From Acidobacteriota bacterium (GTDB lineage Bacteria > Acidobacteriota > UBA6911), in contig JAFNAH010000076.1 in NCBI GenBank assembly GCA_017860075.1, positions 1 to 7,233 on the forward strand: a stretch of 7,233 bases of DNA. The letters run 5' to 3'. The position numbers were made by a program, and so were the translations under genes. Shown here piece after piece: positions 5,428-7,233 of this stretch. The notes beneath the pieces are model-generated. The model saw only the letters and a program-made list of their open reading frames with translations, had not been told where the DNA came from and ran no database searches. The stretch's first letter is position 1. Each line of letters starts with the position of its first letter.

Positions 5428-7173
5428 TTACTTCGGTGCAGGTGCCGATCCTGGCAGCGTGTATCGCAGGTTCAGCATGACCATGTTCATGTGTGTGTTT
5501 TTTTCAGCGCCGGGACCGACAAACCATGGATTACGGGTGAAGTAGGAGTACTGGGCCATGAAGGCCAGCGCTCCATATCTGGCATCCTTCCAGAACGTGT
5601 CCGTGAACCCGATCGTGCCTTCCTGGACGCTTCGGTTCTGGCTGTTGGCGCTGCCGTTGAAGCCATAGCCGACCAGCCCGCCGTTGCCGGGAGCCGAGAT
5701 GGCGTTGCGTTGTATGTAGACTCCGCCGTAATAGGCGTACAGCAGGAAGTTCTTGTGCGTGAATTCGAAACCGTCCACGGTCGATCCGGAGTGGACGAGG
5801 GAAAGACTCCCGTCGTTGCGGGCCACAAGGTCAGGGGCCTGCCCGAAGATGTACCGGCCGCCGCCGTCGCTCCAGTAGTTGTTGGTGACGGCGCGGAAGC
5901 CCTTGAAAAGCTCGATGTTGAGGTTGGCCTGTGTGCCCCAGCCGGTGGCCGTGAAATGCTGGGCCGTGAGCGGATTGTAGACCTTGAAGGTACGAGCGAG
6001 GGCGCCGACTTCGAAGTGTAAGGCACGGCCGTTGGGCAGTGTCGGATCGAACGCGATTTTAGCAATGATGTCCGGGTGCAGGTTGGGCACCGCCAAGGTC
6101 GTGGTTCCGTTATTCAGCTGGGAAGAATAGGAAGGCACCAGGTTTGTTGGCAACACGGTAACACCGGCGCCTCCTGATCCGCCGATGTACTGTTCCGGGT
6201 TATCCAGCGCGACGGCCATCGTCACCTTGTCGCTCGGGTGGTAGACAAAGCGTAGCTCCGGGATGCGCCCCCAAACCAGGCCAAGCTGGTAGTTCACGTC
6301 AATCACTTGCGTGTAGAAAAGGTCGGCCGGCAGCGGGGAAATCCCTTTTCGACCGGGCGTTGCCAGGCTCCAGGTCTGGCCGCCGAGGAACTCGAACTTG
6401 CCTTTTCGCACATCCACCCAGTAAAGCCGCAGCCGGAATGGGAAGGAGTTGCTCGTGACGGCTATGTTACCGACCGACTGGTTGCCCGTGCCGCCCAGGA
6501 AATCCGACTCCCAGTAGCCGAGCACCTTTGTGCCCTTGACCTGGGTGTCGATGCGCATGCCCAGGCGCGAGTTCTGCGGGCTGAAGCGGAACTCGGTCAG
6601 GTTGCCTCCCACGCTGGTTGCAGTCCGGTACGGGAAGTTGCCGAAGTTGGTACCGATGCCGGTTCCGGTGGCCACGTCGCGAAAGACGGCTGTGAAATCC
6701 ATGAACCCGATTGGCGTCAGGTAGGCATTTCCTATCTGCAACTGTAGAGGTGCGGCGGGCTGGTCCGCTTCCTTCTTTTCCGGCTGTTGCACAACCGGCG
6801 GAGGCGTCGCCGCAGAGGCCGCCGGGAACATAGGCGCCAGGCTGGCTACTTCTCCAACCACGCGCGCAGCAGATTCTGCCGGGGTTCGCCCTGCTGTTCC
6901 GACCGCGCCGCTGCCGTTGTCGACAGGCTTCGTCTGTGCGTACAGCATGCGGCGAAGTTCGTCGATCTGCCTCTGCTGCTCGGCTAACTGGCGTTTCAGT
7001 TCGTTGATTTCGTTCTGACTTGCTGCAACAGGAGTTGGAGAGTGCTGTGCCTGCGTCGATCCGTCGTCGGACGCTTGTGACTCTTCTCCAGACGCGAGAG
7101 CCGTCGATGCAAGGAAAAGCAGGCAGACCGCAAGTATGACCCTTCTGAATCGCCGGCGTGATATTTGATCCAT
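5428..7173 (-). CDS. DcaP-like outer-membrane porin with N-terminal coiled coil
   Basis: This is a 581-residue outer-membrane beta-barrel protein, probably a trimeric channel for small organic acids or similar solutes. Residues 1-28 form a signal peptide (SRRRFRR, hydrophobic VILAVCLLFLASTALA, cleavage likely after ALA). Residues about 54-79 are a coiled coil with hydrophobic heptad positions I56, L59, L63, I70, L73 and L77. A Pro/Ala-rich linker runs to about 143. The barrel follows with alternating aromatic/polar strands, FSPQNSRLGMRIDT (197-210), YWVDVRKGKFEFLGGQTWSL (251-270) and many Gly/Asn/Tyr-rich loops. It ends with the strand MNMVMLNLRYTL followed by a PGSAPAPK tail. A periplasmic coiled coil before the barrel and the GGQTWSL motif are typical of DcaP-type porins. 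The start at 7171-7173 is set by GGAG six bases upstream. The porin call is firm; the DcaP subfamily is likely; the substrate is unknown. Confidence 0.85.
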   Translation of the reverse strand: MDQISRRRFRRVILAVCLLFLASTALASGEESQASDDGSTQAQHSPTPVAASQNEINELKRQLAEQQRQIDELRRMLYAQTKPVDNGSGAVGTAGRTPAESAARVVGEVASLAPMFPAASAATPPPVVQQPEKKEADQPAAPLQLQIGNAYLTPIGFMDFTAVFRDVATGTGIGTNFGNFPYRTATSVGGNLTEFRFSPQNSRLGMRIDTQVKGTKVLGYWESDFLGGTGNQSVGNIAVTSNSFPFRLRLYWVDVRKGKFEFLGGQTWSLATPGRKGISPLPADLFYTQVIDVNYQLGLVWGRIPELRFVYHPSDKVTMAVALDNPEQYIGGSGGAGVTVLPTNLVPSYSSQLNNGTTTLAVPNLHPDIIAKIAFDPTLPNGRALHFEVGALARTFKVYNPLTAQHFTATGWGTQANLNIELFKGFRAVTNNYWSDGGGRYIFGQAPDLVARNDGSLSLVHSGSTVDGFEFTHKNFLLYAYYGGVYIQRNAISAPGNGGLVGYGFNGSANSQNRSVQEGTIGFTDTFWKDARYGALAFMAQYSYFTRNPWFVGPGAEKNTHMNMVMLNLRYTLPGSAPAPK

Positions 7174-7233
7174 TTTTCGCTCCAGTCGTCGGTATTGACC
7201 ATCCCGGCTGTGCCCGGACCGCCGCGAAGACGG

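Noticed and set aside
5107..6021. Plus-strand open frame across the 5275-5427 spacer and the porin 3' half
   Set aside because: It passes through two strong hairpins and antisense to the porin barrel, and no motif is recognisable.
1..7233. Mobile element, CRISPR array or defence system
   Set aside because: No transposase, integrase, terminal inverted repeats, regularly spaced repeats or defence-protein motifs are seen. All genes look chromosomal and housekeeping or accessory-metabolic.

Overview
The window is GC-rich bacterial DNA carrying five genes or gene remnants. The outer-membrane porin shows that the host is Gram-negative. The gene mix (an S9 peptidase with a TolB-like propeller, a DUF47/Pit phosphate pair, a DcaP-like porin with a coiled coil, and a secreted GH20-like protein) resembles Acidobacteriota or similar environmental, often metagenomic, genomes. 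That assignment is an impression from the protein families and is not proven. I see no rRNA, tRNA, CRISPR array, insertion sequence, integrase or phage gene.

Layout: (1) Positions 1-1487, plus strand: the 3' part of an S9-family (prolyl oligopeptidase-type) peptidase gene. Its start lies off the left edge, and a frameshift near 697-702 splits it between the beta-propeller and the catalytic alpha/beta-hydrolase domain. (2) Positions 1488-1584: a short convergent spacer with two GC-rich hairpins. (3) Positions 1585-3207, minus strand: a tight two-gene operon, DUF47/PhoU-like protein then Pit-type phosphate permease, with stop and start codons directly abutting. (4) Positions 3208-3576: a gene-free stretch holding a plausible promoter for that operon, a perfect 9-bp tandem repeat just upstream of it, a 5'-UTR hairpin and an orphan terminator-like hairpin. 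(5) Positions 3577-5274, minus strand: a secreted protein of unknown function that looks like a GH20-related TIM barrel with a CBM4/9-type jelly roll inserted in it. (6) Positions 5275-5427: a spacer with two strong tandem hairpins, probably ending the porin transcript. (7) Positions 5428-7173, minus strand: a DcaP-like outer-membrane porin with signal peptide, coiled coil, Pro/Ala-rich linker and beta-barrel.

How the genes fit together: DUF47 and Pit form a low-affinity phosphate (metal-phosphate) uptake unit. The porin and the secreted GH20-like protein point the same way and are consistent with handling and uptake of small organic solutes at the cell surface, but the hairpins between them argue for separate transcripts, so a functional link is only a hypothesis. 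The peptidase is convergent and looks unrelated. Nothing here is a clear new multi-gene system. The most interesting items are the uncharacterised GH20-like/CBM protein, the broken peptidase gene and the repeat-containing promoter of the phosphate operon.
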